A stretch of 55,364 bases of DNA, taken from positions 1 through 55,364 of the forward strand of contig JAFSWG010000041.1 of the NCBI GenBank assembly GCA_017444645.1, read 5' to 3'. The notes beneath the pieces are model-generated. The model had not been told where the DNA came from, ran no database searches, and was given only the letters and a program-made list of their open reading frames with translations. The DNA is from Acholeplasmatales bacterium. Lineage in GTDB: Bacteria; Bacillota_I; Bacilli_A; Acholeplasmatales; Anaeroplasmataceae. Both the position numbers and the translations under genes were made by a program. The stretch's first letter is position 1. Every line of letters begins with the position of its first letter. Positions 42,948 through 52,611 of the stretch are shown one piece after another.

Positions 42948-43106
42948 TTACCAAACTACAACACTTTCTTTAGGAGATAAATACATTCCATCTCCTTCTT
43001 TAATATTATATGTAGTTATAAAATCATTACATTGAGATAATGTAAAATTAGTTCTTATATAGAATAGTGGATGTTCATTATTAATATCACAATAATATCT
43101 ATTTAT
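42948..43106 (-). pseudogene. 3' remnant of an M13 (PepO-like) metallopeptidase gene
   Basis: A 52-codon open stretch ending in TGG TAA, with no start codon or SD that fits. The translation contains HPLFYIRTNF and ends IKEGDGMYLSPKESVVVW. This is the C-terminal pattern of neprilysin-type M13 peptidases (H.P...R.N......F...F...egD.Myl.pe.rv.iW). The HExxH catalytic domain is absent; upstream lies the terminator of the lipoprotein gene. So it is the tail of a deleted gene, still easily read and therefore probably a recent loss. Confidence 0.72.
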
Positions 43107-43107
43107 A

Positions 43108-43138
43108 AAAATAAAATCGAGGCACACGAAGGTGCCTC
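43108..43138 (-). terminator. terminator of the large lipoprotein gene
   Basis: On the minus strand GAGGCAC, 6-base loop, GTGCCTC, then GATTTTATTTTTAT. Confidence 0.85.
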
Positions 43139-43183
43139 TTTAAGTCATAATTAAATAATTATGAATATTTAAACTTATAATTA

Positions 43184-46100
43184 TTATTGAAGTACATAAA
43201 CTGTAACTCTATCAGAATAATAATTTGTAGCTGCGATGGCAAATTTTTGGTTGTCTGCTAATGTATAATCAGCGAATGCTGCTTCAACATCGTCAGCATT
43301 AAATTCTAAGAATCTGCCTTCAGAATATGATGTCCAAGGTCTACCATCTTTACCTATTTCAGTATATGATCTTCTATATTCAGATCTAAATGCTTTTACA
43401 AATGGAGCATCAGTAACGATTGTAGTTACAACTTCATCATTTTCACCAATTGTTTCTTCAACAACTGTTAAAACAACTGAATAATTCTCCCATAATGAAT
43501 AGTCATCATATTTTTGACCTGTATACCATCCAAATAGATATGGATTATTATCATTACTGAAATCTTCAAACAATACTTCTACATTATCATTAAATGTACC
43601 AGTTGCTTGAACATATTCAGTACCAAAATCTTGATTACATTTATCACAATAATGTTGAATAAGACCATTTTGTGTTTCTGTAGCTTGAAGTAATACTTCT
43701 GTACAATCATTATGGTTATCACTTGTAACTTTAACTAATACGTTAGGGTTAGTATTTGATGTATATAATTTAACAACAGTACATACATCAAGGTTATATG
43801 TTCCAACTAATGTAGATGTAGAATCATACCAATAATACTTATCATTTGTGAAATCTAAATAGTATGTCTTACCTAAAACCTTTAATTCATATTTTACTAT
43901 TCCATTAGTAGTTTCTTTATATATGAATGCAGCTTTACCATTAGTAGATGTATGACTTAAATATGATGTATAGGCGCCAGTTTCTTTATTGTATTCACGC
44001 CAATTACCACCTAATTCATAATATAAATTACCATCGAAATAATAATGGAAACCAATATAATTAAATGATTCAAGTTCTACTGGATATAAATTAATTTCAT
44101 TATATAGATTTAATGATGTATAGATATATTTACCATCTTTCTTATAAGCATCAAATGTTTTATAACAATCATTTCCACCAAAGATATTAGTACCCTTTAA
44201 ATAGAATGTATCTTTTTCTATTCCTTCAATGTTATCAAAAATCTTACCATTATTAGTAGAAATTTGTTCGATATATGCATTTGCAGGAATATCAGTCTTA
44301 TTTACTAATGAATATACATATTGATTTAAGCTAAATGAATTACCTAAATAATATTTGTTATTAGTCTTATTAAATATTATATATGATTTCATACTAATTC
44401 TTCCAAGATATACTGGTTTTCCATCAATTATTCCATATACCTTAGTTCCATTTCCATATACATATCTAGTAATATAATTTAATTCATCATATGTATAAAT
44501 ATTTACATAATTTTGAGAACTGAAATCAACTTCTAAGAAATATCCTGTAGGATTACCCTTGTTAGATAATTGATTATATCCATAATAATCATAATCATAG
44601 TAATAATCATCTTTAAACTTATTAAATATAGTTTCATTAAATGTATTTGTTGTGGCAATTAATCTACCTTCTTTTGTAGCATAAGTAAATGTTAAATTAG
44701 TACCATAAGTTTGGTTAAATGCGTTATCATAAATCTTTGTTTCTCCGTTGATAATCATCTTATCAACTACTGCTTTAATTTCTTTTTCTGCCTTTTCATA
44801 TTCAGCTATTACATTTTCGCCTTTAGAAATAGTAACATTTATATCAGCATTTTTGAAATAAACAGATTGAACTTCATAATTTTGATTTAATTTAACTTCA
44901 ATAACATAATCCTTTAATAATGTCTTTACATCAGCTTCAGTTGGAATTTGAGGTCCAGAAGTTGAAGATGTATTTCCAGTATTACCTTCTGTAGATTCAC
45001 CATCAATAATTGCTGTACCTTCGCTACTAATAGCTTGTTGCACAGGTTTAGAATCAGTTTTTCCATTATTAGAACTTGAAGATTTAAACATCATAGAAAT
45101 TAAATCAGTAACCTTAGCATTCTTATATTGATTAATCATACCAATAATATCAGTTAAAGTCATCTTATTGTTAGGAATCATAGCTAATACTTCATTTACT
45201 TTCATCTTCTTAATTTCTGGCATCTTAGCTTTAATCATTGTAGTATCAAATGGCATTTCGATATCATAATTGCTTTGATAATAATCCATGTAGCCTAATG
45301 CGAAATTAATAATACCTTCAACATCGATACCTTGTTTAGAAATATCATCAATTACTTGTTGTATAGTCTTATTTTCAGCTGCAGTGATAGATGCGATAAT
45401 CTTATCAGCTGTACCTTGACCAATAATTGTATCTAATATACCGCCGATTGTTAAATCTAAAGCTTCGCCATAAATCTTAGCTAACTTATCAACGTTAAAT
45501 TTATAAGTAATTGTTCCATTTTCAGTTGTAATATCAAATGCTAAAACTAAAATCTTATTTAAGAAATCATCTAATAATTTAGAATCAACATATTGAGTTA
45601 AGAAATCAGTTAACTTAAACACTTTATTATTAAATACTAAATCCATACTAGCTAATGCAGATGCTGGCATAGTAGATGTACTATAATAATATCCATTTTC
45701 ACTAGAACTATAGTTAGTTGATTTACCTGCTGATACATCTAATAATGAAATACTATAATCGCCATCAGCTTCTTTAGTAACCTCGTAGAATAAATTACCA
45801 TTTAATTTAATTTGAGCTACGTAATTACCATTCTCTTCGCTAACTGTTTCAACTTTAATTCCTTCAGCCTTGATTTGGTTAATAATACCATCAAACATCT
45901 TAGATAAAATACTAGATTCTTTATTAGATAGCTTAGGTAATTGGATAACCTTAGTTTGATGACAAATTGAACATTCATATACTGATAAACCTGGAGCTGA
46001 AATTGTAGGTTCTTGAGTTCTTACTTCAACCCAATTATGCTTCTTAAGCTCTATTTCAGTTGTTTTAACATGGTTACATCTTGTACATTTTTCAACCTTA

Positions 46101-47278
46101 ACACCTAATGTTTCACATGTACTATCTTTTTCAGAAATTTTAACATATTCATGATCAAATAATTTACATGCTTCTTCTGGTGTCATTTGAACTACTACAT
46201 AGTATGAGAAGTGGTTAGTTTCAAATGTAACGAATCCGTTTGAATATTTAGCACTAATTGCTTCTGGTTCGCCTGAATCACCAAGATACCAAATAACGAT
46301 TGCATTTGGATCATCAGTTGCTTTTAATGTATAAGGAATTGTAACTGTAATATATCCACTAAATTGTGATACTTGGTTATCATCTGCTGTCATTTGGAAA
46401 TCGAATACTTCATTTTCTCCAATTCTTTCTTTGTATTGATCATTAAGAGATAATGTTTCTTTATCAACTGTATCAGCAGAAATATTGATATTTGTTGCAT
46501 TTTCAAATCCTTGTAATGCATTATTATCAAATTCAATTGTTGCATTCTTTAATTCTACTGCGCCAACTGAAGTTAAATCATCTTTTGAAACGTCTGTAGC
46601 AACTTCTTGTTTTGCATCGATAACTTCTTTAGTTGCATTACAACCAGTACATTTATAAGTTTTCTTATTGCCATTTACTGTAGGATTATCTCCCCATGTA
46701 TGGGCATCTTTATCTGTATATTTTACAGTGTATTCATCACCACATAATGTACACTTATATAAATATGTACCTTCTGTAGAACATGTTGCTGGTTTTTGAA
46801 TACTTGATTTATAAGTATGAGTTTCATATGTACTCTTATCAATTTCAATTTCTTTACCACAATGAGCACAAGTACCAACAGTAACATGTTCATGTTTACA
46901 TGTTTGACCTTCAACTTCTTCATCTTTATAAGATATTGTAGAAATCTTGTGATCAAGTTTTGCAGTAGTTACAGTATTTGTATATCCACAAACACCGCAT
47001 GAATAAGTAATACTTCCAGCGTTATCACATGTTGCTTCTTGTTGAGTAACATCTAAACTATGTGCTGCTAAATCTTTCTTATCTCCACAGCTACATTGAT
47101 GCCAGTGATTTTCACCATCTGTAACCCATTCACCATAAACGTGAGTGTGTTCTTCTTGCCCACCACCGCTTGTAGTAGTTGTAGTTTGTTCACCCGACTG
47201 ACCACCACAGCTAGCAAGAACTAATCCGAGTAAAAATACTAAACTAAAAATAGTAAAAAACTTTAACTTTCTCACCAT
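43184..47278 (-). CDS. large surface lipoprotein with CxxC-repeat modules
   Basis: 1364 residues. Signal peptide (1-23) with lipobox LASC and lipidated C24, so anchored outside the membrane. Residues about 40-225 hold tandem modules with paired CxxC motifs (HQCSCGDKK, CGVCGYTN, CAHCGKE, CTLCGDE) in a His/Thr/Tyr-rich setting; two more pairs lie near 385-440 and one near 1250. A beta-rich segment near 240-365 ends in NHFSYYVVVQ, common in Firmicute surface proteins. The long middle and C-terminal parts are Asn/Tyr/Lys-rich and unrecognised. Such CxxC repeats are frequent in gut Firmicute surface proteins; function unknown. Monocistronic; SD AAAGGAGG. Confidence 0.75.
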   Translation of the reverse strand: MVRKLKFFTIFSLVFLLGLVLASCGGQSGEQTTTTTSGGGQEEHTHVYGEWVTDGENHWHQCSCGDKKDLAAHSLDVTQQEATCDNAGSITYSCGVCGYTNTVTTAKLDHKISTISYKDEEVEGQTCKHEHVTVGTCAHCGKEIEIDKSTYETHTYKSSIQKPATCSTEGTYLYKCTLCGDEYTVKYTDKDAHTWGDNPTVNGNKKTYKCTGCNATKEVIDAKQEVATDVSKDDLTSVGAVELKNATIEFDNNALQGFENATNINISADTVDKETLSLNDQYKERIGENEVFDFQMTADDNQVSQFSGYITVTIPYTLKATDDPNAIVIWYLGDSGEPEAISAKYSNGFVTFETNHFSYYVVVQMTPEEACKLFDHEYVKISEKDSTCETLGVKVEKCTRCNHVKTTEIELKKHNWVEVRTQEPTISAPGLSVYECSICHQTKVIQLPKLSNKESSILSKMFDGIINQIKAEGIKVETVSEENGNYVAQIKLNGNLFYEVTKEADGDYSISLLDVSAGKSTNYSSSENGYYYSTSTMPASALASMDLVFNNKVFKLTDFLTQYVDSKLLDDFLNKILVLAFDITTENGTITYKFNVDKLAKIYGEALDLTIGGILDTIIGQGTADKIIASITAAENKTIQQVIDDISKQGIDVEGIINFALGYMDYYQSNYDIEMPFDTTMIKAKMPEIKKMKVNEVLAMIPNNKMTLTDIIGMINQYKNAKVTDLISMMFKSSSSNNGKTDSKPVQQAISSEGTAIIDGESTEGNTGNTSSTSGPQIPTEADVKTLLKDYVIEVKLNQNYEVQSVYFKNADINVTISKGENVIAEYEKAEKEIKAVVDKMIINGETKIYDNAFNQTYGTNLTFTYATKEGRLIATTNTFNETIFNKFKDDYYYDYDYYGYNQLSNKGNPTGYFLEVDFSSQNYVNIYTYDELNYITRYVYGNGTKVYGIIDGKPVYLGRISMKSYIIFNKTNNKYYLGNSFSLNQYVYSLVNKTDIPANAYIEQISTNNGKIFDNIEGIEKDTFYLKGTNIFGGNDCYKTFDAYKKDGKYIYTSLNLYNEINLYPVELESFNYIGFHYYFDGNLYYELGGNWREYNKETGAYTSYLSHTSTNGKAAFIYKETTNGIVKYELKVLGKTYYLDFTNDKYYWYDSTSTLVGTYNLDVCTVVKLYTSNTNPNVLVKVTSDNHNDCTEVLLQATETQNGLIQHYCDKCNQDFGTEYVQATGTFNDNVEVLFEDFSNDNNPYLFGWYTGQKYDDYSLWENYSVVLTVVEETIGENDEVVTTIVTDAPFVKAFRSEYRRSYTEIGKDGRPWTSYSEGRFLEFNADDVEAAFADYTLADNQKFAIAATNYYSDRVTVYVLQ

Positions 47279-47367
47279 AAGCCATTCCTCCTTTTAGCAA
47301 TGAAAAAATTAAAACAACAAAAAATTATAAAATTTGTAATGTGTTTTACTGAAGATATTATAACATA

Positions 47368-47443
47368 TAACAAAAAAAAGTCTAGCAAGCCAGAGTCTCT
47401 TTTGTATTAAATCTTACAAAACTGACAACATTGCTAGACTTTT
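47368..47443 (-). terminator. compound hairpin after the leucine-rich repeat gene
   Basis: Outer arms of 13 bp (AAAAGTCTAGCAA and TTGCTAGACTTTT, 42 bases apart) enclose an inner 7-bp stem (TTTTGTA/TACAAAA). On the minus strand the outer stem ends in a run of eight Ts. It serves as the operon terminator but has an unusually large structured interior. Confidence 0.7.
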
Positions 47444-47459
47444 GTGTAAAATTGAACGA

Positions 47460-48131
47460 TTATTGCACATAATTGATTATTACATTTTCAATGCTATTTA
47501 AGTATTCCTTACTTGATTTAGTTAAAGTATCAGCATAAACATTTATTGTTTTTAATTTAGGCATATCAACAAATGCGTCATTATAAATCACAATAACTGA
47601 TGATGGAATATTTAATGTTTCAATATTAGTTTTTGAGAATGCATAGCTTCCAATTGAAAACAATCCATCATTTAGCTTTAATTCTTTTATATTCGTACAT
47701 CCATAAAATGCACCTATACCAATATCTACTGCGTTAAGCTCATTAATACTTAATTTTTCACAATAAGAAAAACAATTATTTTCAAAATACTTAACATTAC
47801 TTAAATCAATATATTCTAAATTTTTACATTCACTAAAGGCTAATCTTTTAACTGTATCAATCTTATTATTCTCTTCAAATACAATTTTATTTAAATCTTT
47901 AGAATAAAATGCTCTATCACCTATTTTGGTAACATCTTTATCATTCACTTTAGATGATATAGTATAGCTATTGGCATTACCATAAACTGATTCAACAATA
48001 TATGTTTTATTTAAATCATCATACTTATATTTGACTCTTGGAATACTAAAAAAGAGTACAAATATTAACATAATTATTAATAATACTAAAATTGGAATAA
48101 AATATTTCCAATACTTTTTTAGTATTTCCAT
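47460..48131 (-). CDS. membrane-anchored BspA-type leucine-rich repeat protein
   Basis: 223 residues. One transmembrane segment near 8-30 with a basic N-terminus, then an extracellular domain of BspA/LRR_5 repeats (IGDRAFYSKDLNKIVF, FSECKNLEYIDLS, FYGCTNIKELKL, AFSKTNIETLNIPSS), about 55-215. BspA-like repeats are typical of surface proteins in host-associated anaerobes and often mediate binding. It lies 6 bases after the second ABC exporter gene and is the last gene of the queH operon, so it may assist the exporter, but no direct evidence supports that. Confidence 0.8.
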   Translation of the reverse strand: MEILKKYWKYFIPILVLLIIMLIFVLFFSIPRVKYKYDDLNKTYIVESVYGNANSYTISSKVNDKDVTKIGDRAFYSKDLNKIVFEENNKIDTVKRLAFSECKNLEYIDLSNVKYFENNCFSYCEKLSINELNAVDIGIGAFYGCTNIKELKLNDGLFSIGSYAFSKTNIETLNIPSSVIVIYNDAFVDMPKLKTINVYADTLTKSSKEYLNSIENVIINYVQ

Positions 48132-48137
48132 TTATCT

Positions 48138-49997
48138 TCACCTTTTTTCTAAATGCTTATATTGAAGTTCATATAAATTATAATATAAACCATGTTGCTT
48201 TAAAAGCTCTTGGTGTGTACCTGATTCCATTATTTTACCCTTATGTAAAACAATGATTTTTGTTGCATGCTGAATAGTTGATAATCTATGAGCAACTATT
48301 AGCATTGTACCTATATTCATCATTTTTTCTAAAGAATCCTGAATTAGTACTTCTGTTTCTGTATCAATATTAGCTGTTGCTTCATCTAATATCAATATAT
48401 TAGGCTTATGAACCACAGTTCTTGCGAATGATATTAATTGTCTTTCGCCACTAGAGAAATTAGATCCCCTTTCTAATACCTTATAATTCATACCACCATC
48501 TAGCTTATCTATTAGCTTATCAGCATTGACATATTTAGCTGCATCTAATACTTCCTCATCACTAAATTTTTCATCTTTTAATGTAATATTATCCCTAATA
48601 GTACCACTAAATAAGAATACATCCTGAAGCATCTGACCTATATGTGATCTTAATGATTCTATTTTAATCTTTTTAATTGGAATATCATCAATTAATATTT
48701 CACCCTTATTGATTTCATAATTTCTAGTAATAAGACTTAAGATAGTTGTTTTACCTGCACCTGTTGCTCCAACAAAGGCTACAGTCTCACCAGGATTAAT
48801 AACAAAAGATACATCATTTAAAATCCAATTTTCATCAATGTATGCAAACCATACATTTTTAAATTCAATCTTACCCTTGAATTCATTTATTTCAATTGCA
48901 TCTTCTTCATCTTCTATTTCTATTTTAGTATCTAATAATTCAAATATTCTTTCAGCTGAGGCAAAACCATTTTGCATTGTTTGGAATAAATCAGCTAAAT
49001 TTTGAATTGGGTTATATAAATTAGAAATATAATTATAGAATGATACACAGCTTGTAACTGATAATCTCTTGTCTCTAATTAAGAATACTCCTCTAAATAA
49101 AACAATTAATCTAGTTGCTAAATATAAGAAATATATAAATGGTCTAAATAAGCTAAATATTAATATTTGTCTTAATTGATTTTTCTTTAATTCAGTATTT
49201 TTTTCTTTAAATTCATTCTTCTTTTTATTTTCTTGATTAAAGATTTGAATTACCTTCATACCACTTAAGTTTTCATTTAGATAAGCATTGATATTTGAAA
49301 TTGATCCTCTAACTAATCTAAATTGCTTACGTGATAACTTATTAAATAAAATGGATAATGTAATTAATATTGGTGTAATTAATAGAACATATAATGATAA
49401 TAATGGTGAAATTACAATCATTACTATTAATACTACTATAATAGACAAGAATGCTTTTACCATATTAACTATAACATCACTATATAATAAGCTTATCTTA
49501 TTCATATCTGATGTAACTCTTGTTACATATTTACCAATTGGGTTTTTATTGATTTGAGCAATTGATAATGATTCAATGTGAGTAAATGTTTCTTGTCTTA
49601 AATCCTTAACAATATTTTGTCCAATACGTTGTAATATCATTGTAGATTTATATAATATAAAGCTGTTCAATATTATTACAAAAATATAGAATCCAATTAT
49701 AGATAATGATGAATATAATTTAAATTGTTGTAATGATATATTTAAATTATCCATAAAATAATTAGCTATTTCTAATAATTTAGGGTCATTAGCTTCACTA
49801 ATTAAATCAAGTGATAATATACCAATTACACTACCTTGAATTACAGCAGGAAGTAAATCCATTAATACAGTAAATAATGTTAATATTAATGCTAATATGA
49901 ATTTAGCTTTATGAGGCTTGATATATCTAAATAATCTCTTTATTAAAACTCCTGTAGAATATGTTTTAATAGTTTTATTATCATCAAATTTATTCAT
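48138..49997 (-). CDS. ABC exporter half, BmrD/YheH-like (membrane plus ATPase)
   Basis: 619 residues from the ATG at 49997 with SD GGAGGTG; the earlier ATG at 50012 contains that SD. Six transmembrane helices (about 25-335) and a C-terminal nucleotide-binding domain: Walker A GATGAGKTT near 410, signature FSSGERQ near 517 and Walker B ILILDEATANID near 539 with the catalytic glutamate. It overlaps the preceding ABC gene by 8 bases. With that partner, whose Walker B glutamate is Asp, it forms a heterodimeric type IV exporter of the BmrC/BmrD (YheI/YheH) kind, probably for drugs or lipophilic compounds. Confidence 0.88.
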   Translation of the reverse strand: MNKFDDNKTIKTYSTGVLIKRLFRYIKPHKAKFILALILTLFTVLMDLLPAVIQGSVIGILSLDLISEANDPKLLEIANYFMDNLNISLQQFKLYSSLSIIGFYIFVIILNSFILYKSTMILQRIGQNIVKDLRQETFTHIESLSIAQINKNPIGKYVTRVTSDMNKISLLYSDVIVNMVKAFLSIIVVLIVMIVISPLLSLYVLLITPILITLSILFNKLSRKQFRLVRGSISNINAYLNENLSGMKVIQIFNQENKKKNEFKEKNTELKKNQLRQILIFSLFRPFIYFLYLATRLIVLFRGVFLIRDKRLSVTSCVSFYNYISNLYNPIQNLADLFQTMQNGFASAERIFELLDTKIEIEDEEDAIEINEFKGKIEFKNVWFAYIDENWILNDVSFVINPGETVAFVGATGAGKTTILSLITRNYEINKGEILIDDIPIKKIKIESLRSHIGQMLQDVFLFSGTIRDNITLKDEKFSDEEVLDAAKYVNADKLIDKLDGGMNYKVLERGSNFSSGERQLISFARTVVHKPNILILDEATANIDTETEVLIQDSLEKMMNIGTMLIVAHRLSTIQHATKIIVLHKGKIMESGTHQELLKQHGLYYNLYELQYKHLEKR

Positions 49998-51765
49998 TAT
50001 AATCACCTCCATTTACTTCTTTTTCAAGTTCTTGTAGGTGATTCAATTCACGATATATTTCATTATTCTTAATTAAATATTCATGAGTACCAATACCACT
50101 TACTCTACCTTCATCTAAAACTATAATCTTATCTAAGGTAGATACAGTAGATATTCTATGAGCAATCATAATTGTAGTCTTTCCAGCTCTTACTTTTCTT
50201 AAATTATTTAAGATATCATCTTCAGTTTTAGTATCAACAGCGCTCATTGAATCATCTAAAATTAATATTTTAGGATCTTTAATAATCGCTCTGGCGATTG
50301 ATAAACGTTGTTTTTGTCCACCAGATAGGGTTACTCCTCTTTCACCTAGAACTGTTTTATATTTATTTTGGAAATCGCTAATATTTCCATCTAGGTCTGC
50401 AAGTCTTGCTGCCTCTACTACCTTTTTATTGTCAACATCGTTATATGCAAATGCGATATTATTTTCAATTGTATCACTGAAAATAAAATTATCTTGTATT
50501 ACATATCCTATATTATCTCTAATAGTTTTAAAAGGAATATGCATGATATCTTTATCATCAATAAACAATTGATTTTCATTTAGGTTATAAACTCTAAGTA
50601 ATAAATCAACTAATGTCGTTTTACCTGAACCAGTCTTACCAATTATACCTACAGCCTCACCTGGATTAATTGTAAATGAAATATCATTTAATATATCAGT
50701 ATCAGCATCAGGATATTTAAATGATAAATGCTTAAATTCAATTTTACCATTTATGTTATCTAATTCTTCCGTTTCATTATCTACTATATCAACCTTAGAA
50801 TCTAAGAATTCTTCTATTCTTTTATAGCTAGCTTTAGCCTGTGCTCTAATTCTTAGTAGCATTGCTATAGCGAAAAATGGCCAAATTAATGTATCAAAAT
50901 ATCCAACAAATTCAAACATTCTACCTACTGTAAATACTTCACCAAAAAATTCTTTACCACTAACAACATAATAAGAACCAAGTCCTATCATTATTGCAAG
51001 TATTAACATAATAAAACCATCTAAGACAATATTTAATAATGTAGATAATCTAACATGAGCTATTTCTTTATCAAAATTATTTTTATTTGCTTTTTGGAAT
51101 TCTCTTACCTCTATTTGTTCTTTAACAAAAGCTTTAATAACATGAATACCAGTGAAATTTTCTTCAGTAAAATCACTTAATGAATCATATGCTTCTTGTT
51201 TTTCTTTGAATTTTTGTTCCAATAATTTAGATAATATTAATGTAGATATAAGCATTATAGTTAATGGAATTAAAGATATTAATGCTAATATCCAGTTAAC
51301 AATAATCATTTTCACAAATGATAATATACCTAAAAATACTGCATCTACTAAGAATATAAATCCATCTCCAAATGAATCAGTAATTACATCTAAATCATTT
51401 GTATATAGAGCCATTAATCCACCAATTTTATGCTCTTTATAAAACTGATTGGATAGATTTAATGAATGATTAAATAAATCAGATCTTAAATCAGCTCCTA
51501 TTCTTGTCGATGCACCAAAAAATAAAAATCTCCATGCAAATCTACCTATCAATAAACTTAATGCTACAATTACTAATTCTAATAAATATTTCCAAATAAT
51601 ATCATTATCAAATAATGAATTATCCTTAACACCATCAATCATTTTACCAACAACTTCTGGTATTAATAATTGCAATATATCAATAGCAATTAAAAAAAGT
51701 ACACCAAAAAAGAAATACCAAAAATATTTAATATAAAATTTATTGATATATTTACCTGTTATCAT
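49990..51765 (-). CDS. ABC exporter half with degenerate ATPase site, BmrC/YheI-like
   Basis: 591 residues. Six helices (about 12-320) and an ATPase domain: Walker A GKTGSGKTT near 374, signature LSGGQKQR near 480 and Walker B ILILDDSMSAVD near 501. The residue after the Walker B aspartate is Asp rather than the catalytic Glu, as in the degenerate site of heterodimeric exporters. It lies 6 bases after rluA and overlaps the next ABC gene by 8 bases, so the two halves are co-translated. The substrate is unknown. Confidence 0.88.
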   Translation of the reverse strand: MITGKYINKFYIKYFWYFFFGVLFLIAIDILQLLIPEVVGKMIDGVKDNSLFDNDIIWKYLLELVIVALSLLIGRFAWRFLFFGASTRIGADLRSDLFNHSLNLSNQFYKEHKIGGLMALYTNDLDVITDSFGDGFIFLVDAVFLGILSFVKMIIVNWILALISLIPLTIMLISTLILSKLLEQKFKEKQEAYDSLSDFTEENFTGIHVIKAFVKEQIEVREFQKANKNNFDKEIAHVRLSTLLNIVLDGFIMLILAIMIGLGSYYVVSGKEFFGEVFTVGRMFEFVGYFDTLIWPFFAIAMLLRIRAQAKASYKRIEEFLDSKVDIVDNETEELDNINGKIEFKHLSFKYPDADTDILNDISFTINPGEAVGIIGKTGSGKTTLVDLLLRVYNLNENQLFIDDKDIMHIPFKTIRDNIGYVIQDNFIFSDTIENNIAFAYNDVDNKKVVEAARLADLDGNISDFQNKYKTVLGERGVTLSGGQKQRLSIARAIIKDPKILILDDSMSAVDTKTEDDILNNLRKVRAGKTTIMIAHRISTVSTLDKIIVLDEGRVSGIGTHEYLIKNNEIYRELNHLQELEKEVNGGDYNE

Positions 51766-51771
51766 ATACTA

Positions 51772-52611
51772 CTACCTCAAATTAAAATCATTAGGAACTT
51801 TAGCTTCTATTGTTATTTTTTTATTTGTTATTGGATGAATAAATGTAATCTTATGGCTATGTAATAAAAATCTACCATTATAATTTGATTTATCACCATA
51901 TAATTTATCTCCAACTAATGGATGTCCTACATATGACATATGGCATCTAATTTGATGAGTTCTACCTGTTTCTAATAATAATTTAACTAATGAATAATTA
52001 TTATATTCTTTAATTACTTCGTAATGGGTAATTGCTTCTTTACCTGTCTTAGATACTCTTTTTTTATTACTGATATGCCTATCTTCACCTATTGGAGCAT
52101 TAATTGTTCCTTTTTTATTATTAAATTTACCATTTACAATCGCTAAATATTCTCTTCTTATCTCATGTGTTTCAATAAAATGATTAAAATAGCTTAATGT
52201 CAATGTACATTTAACAAATACTATTACACCTGTTGTATCTTTATCTAATCTATGAGCAAATCTTATATTAAGATTAATATTATTTTTATTATAATAATCT
52301 GCAACAAAATTACATAATGAATTGGATACATCATGTATTATTATTCCTTTAGGCTTATTAATAATTAATAAATAATCATCTTCATATAAAACATCTAAAT
52401 TATAATCTTCTATCTTATAATCTATTTCTTCTTTATAATCTATCGTTAAAATATCATTTGGATTTAATATTTTTCTTTCATTAATTGTTTCACCATTTAA
52501 TGAAATACATTTATCAAGAAATAATTTATATACTTTACTAGATGACATATAAAAAGATAATAAATAATCTCTTACATTAATTTCTTTATTAATTAAATAA
52601 TTAATCTTCAT
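51772..52611 (-). CDS. RluA-family pseudouridine synthase with S4-like domain
   Basis: 279 residues. An N-terminal S4-like RNA-binding region (about 10-60) is followed by the catalytic domain: AHRLDKDTTG near 119-128 (D123), GRTHQIRCHMSYVGHPLVG near 225 and YGDKS. It pseudouridylates rRNA (RluD/RluC class); the site cannot be read. Its start overlaps the phosphoesterase stop by 11 bases, consistent with one queH-to-LRR operon. It differs from the shorter, S4-less homologue at 18394. Confidence 0.85.
   Translation of the reverse strand: MKINYLINKEINVRDYLLSFYMSSSKVYKLFLDKCISLNGETINERKILNPNDILTIDYKEEIDYKIEDYNLDVLYEDDYLLIINKPKGIIIHDVSNSLCNFVADYYNKNNINLNIRFAHRLDKDTTGVIVFVKCTLTLSYFNHFIETHEIRREYLAIVNGKFNNKKGTINAPIGEDRHISNKKRVSKTGKEAITHYEVIKEYNNYSLVKLLLETGRTHQIRCHMSYVGHPLVGDKLYGDKSNYNGRFLLHSHKITFIHPITNKKITIEAKVPNDFNLR

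Noticed and set aside
46723-47002. Frames in other registers inside the CxxC region of the lipoprotein gene
   Set aside because: They are by-products of the biased codon content and have no start signals.
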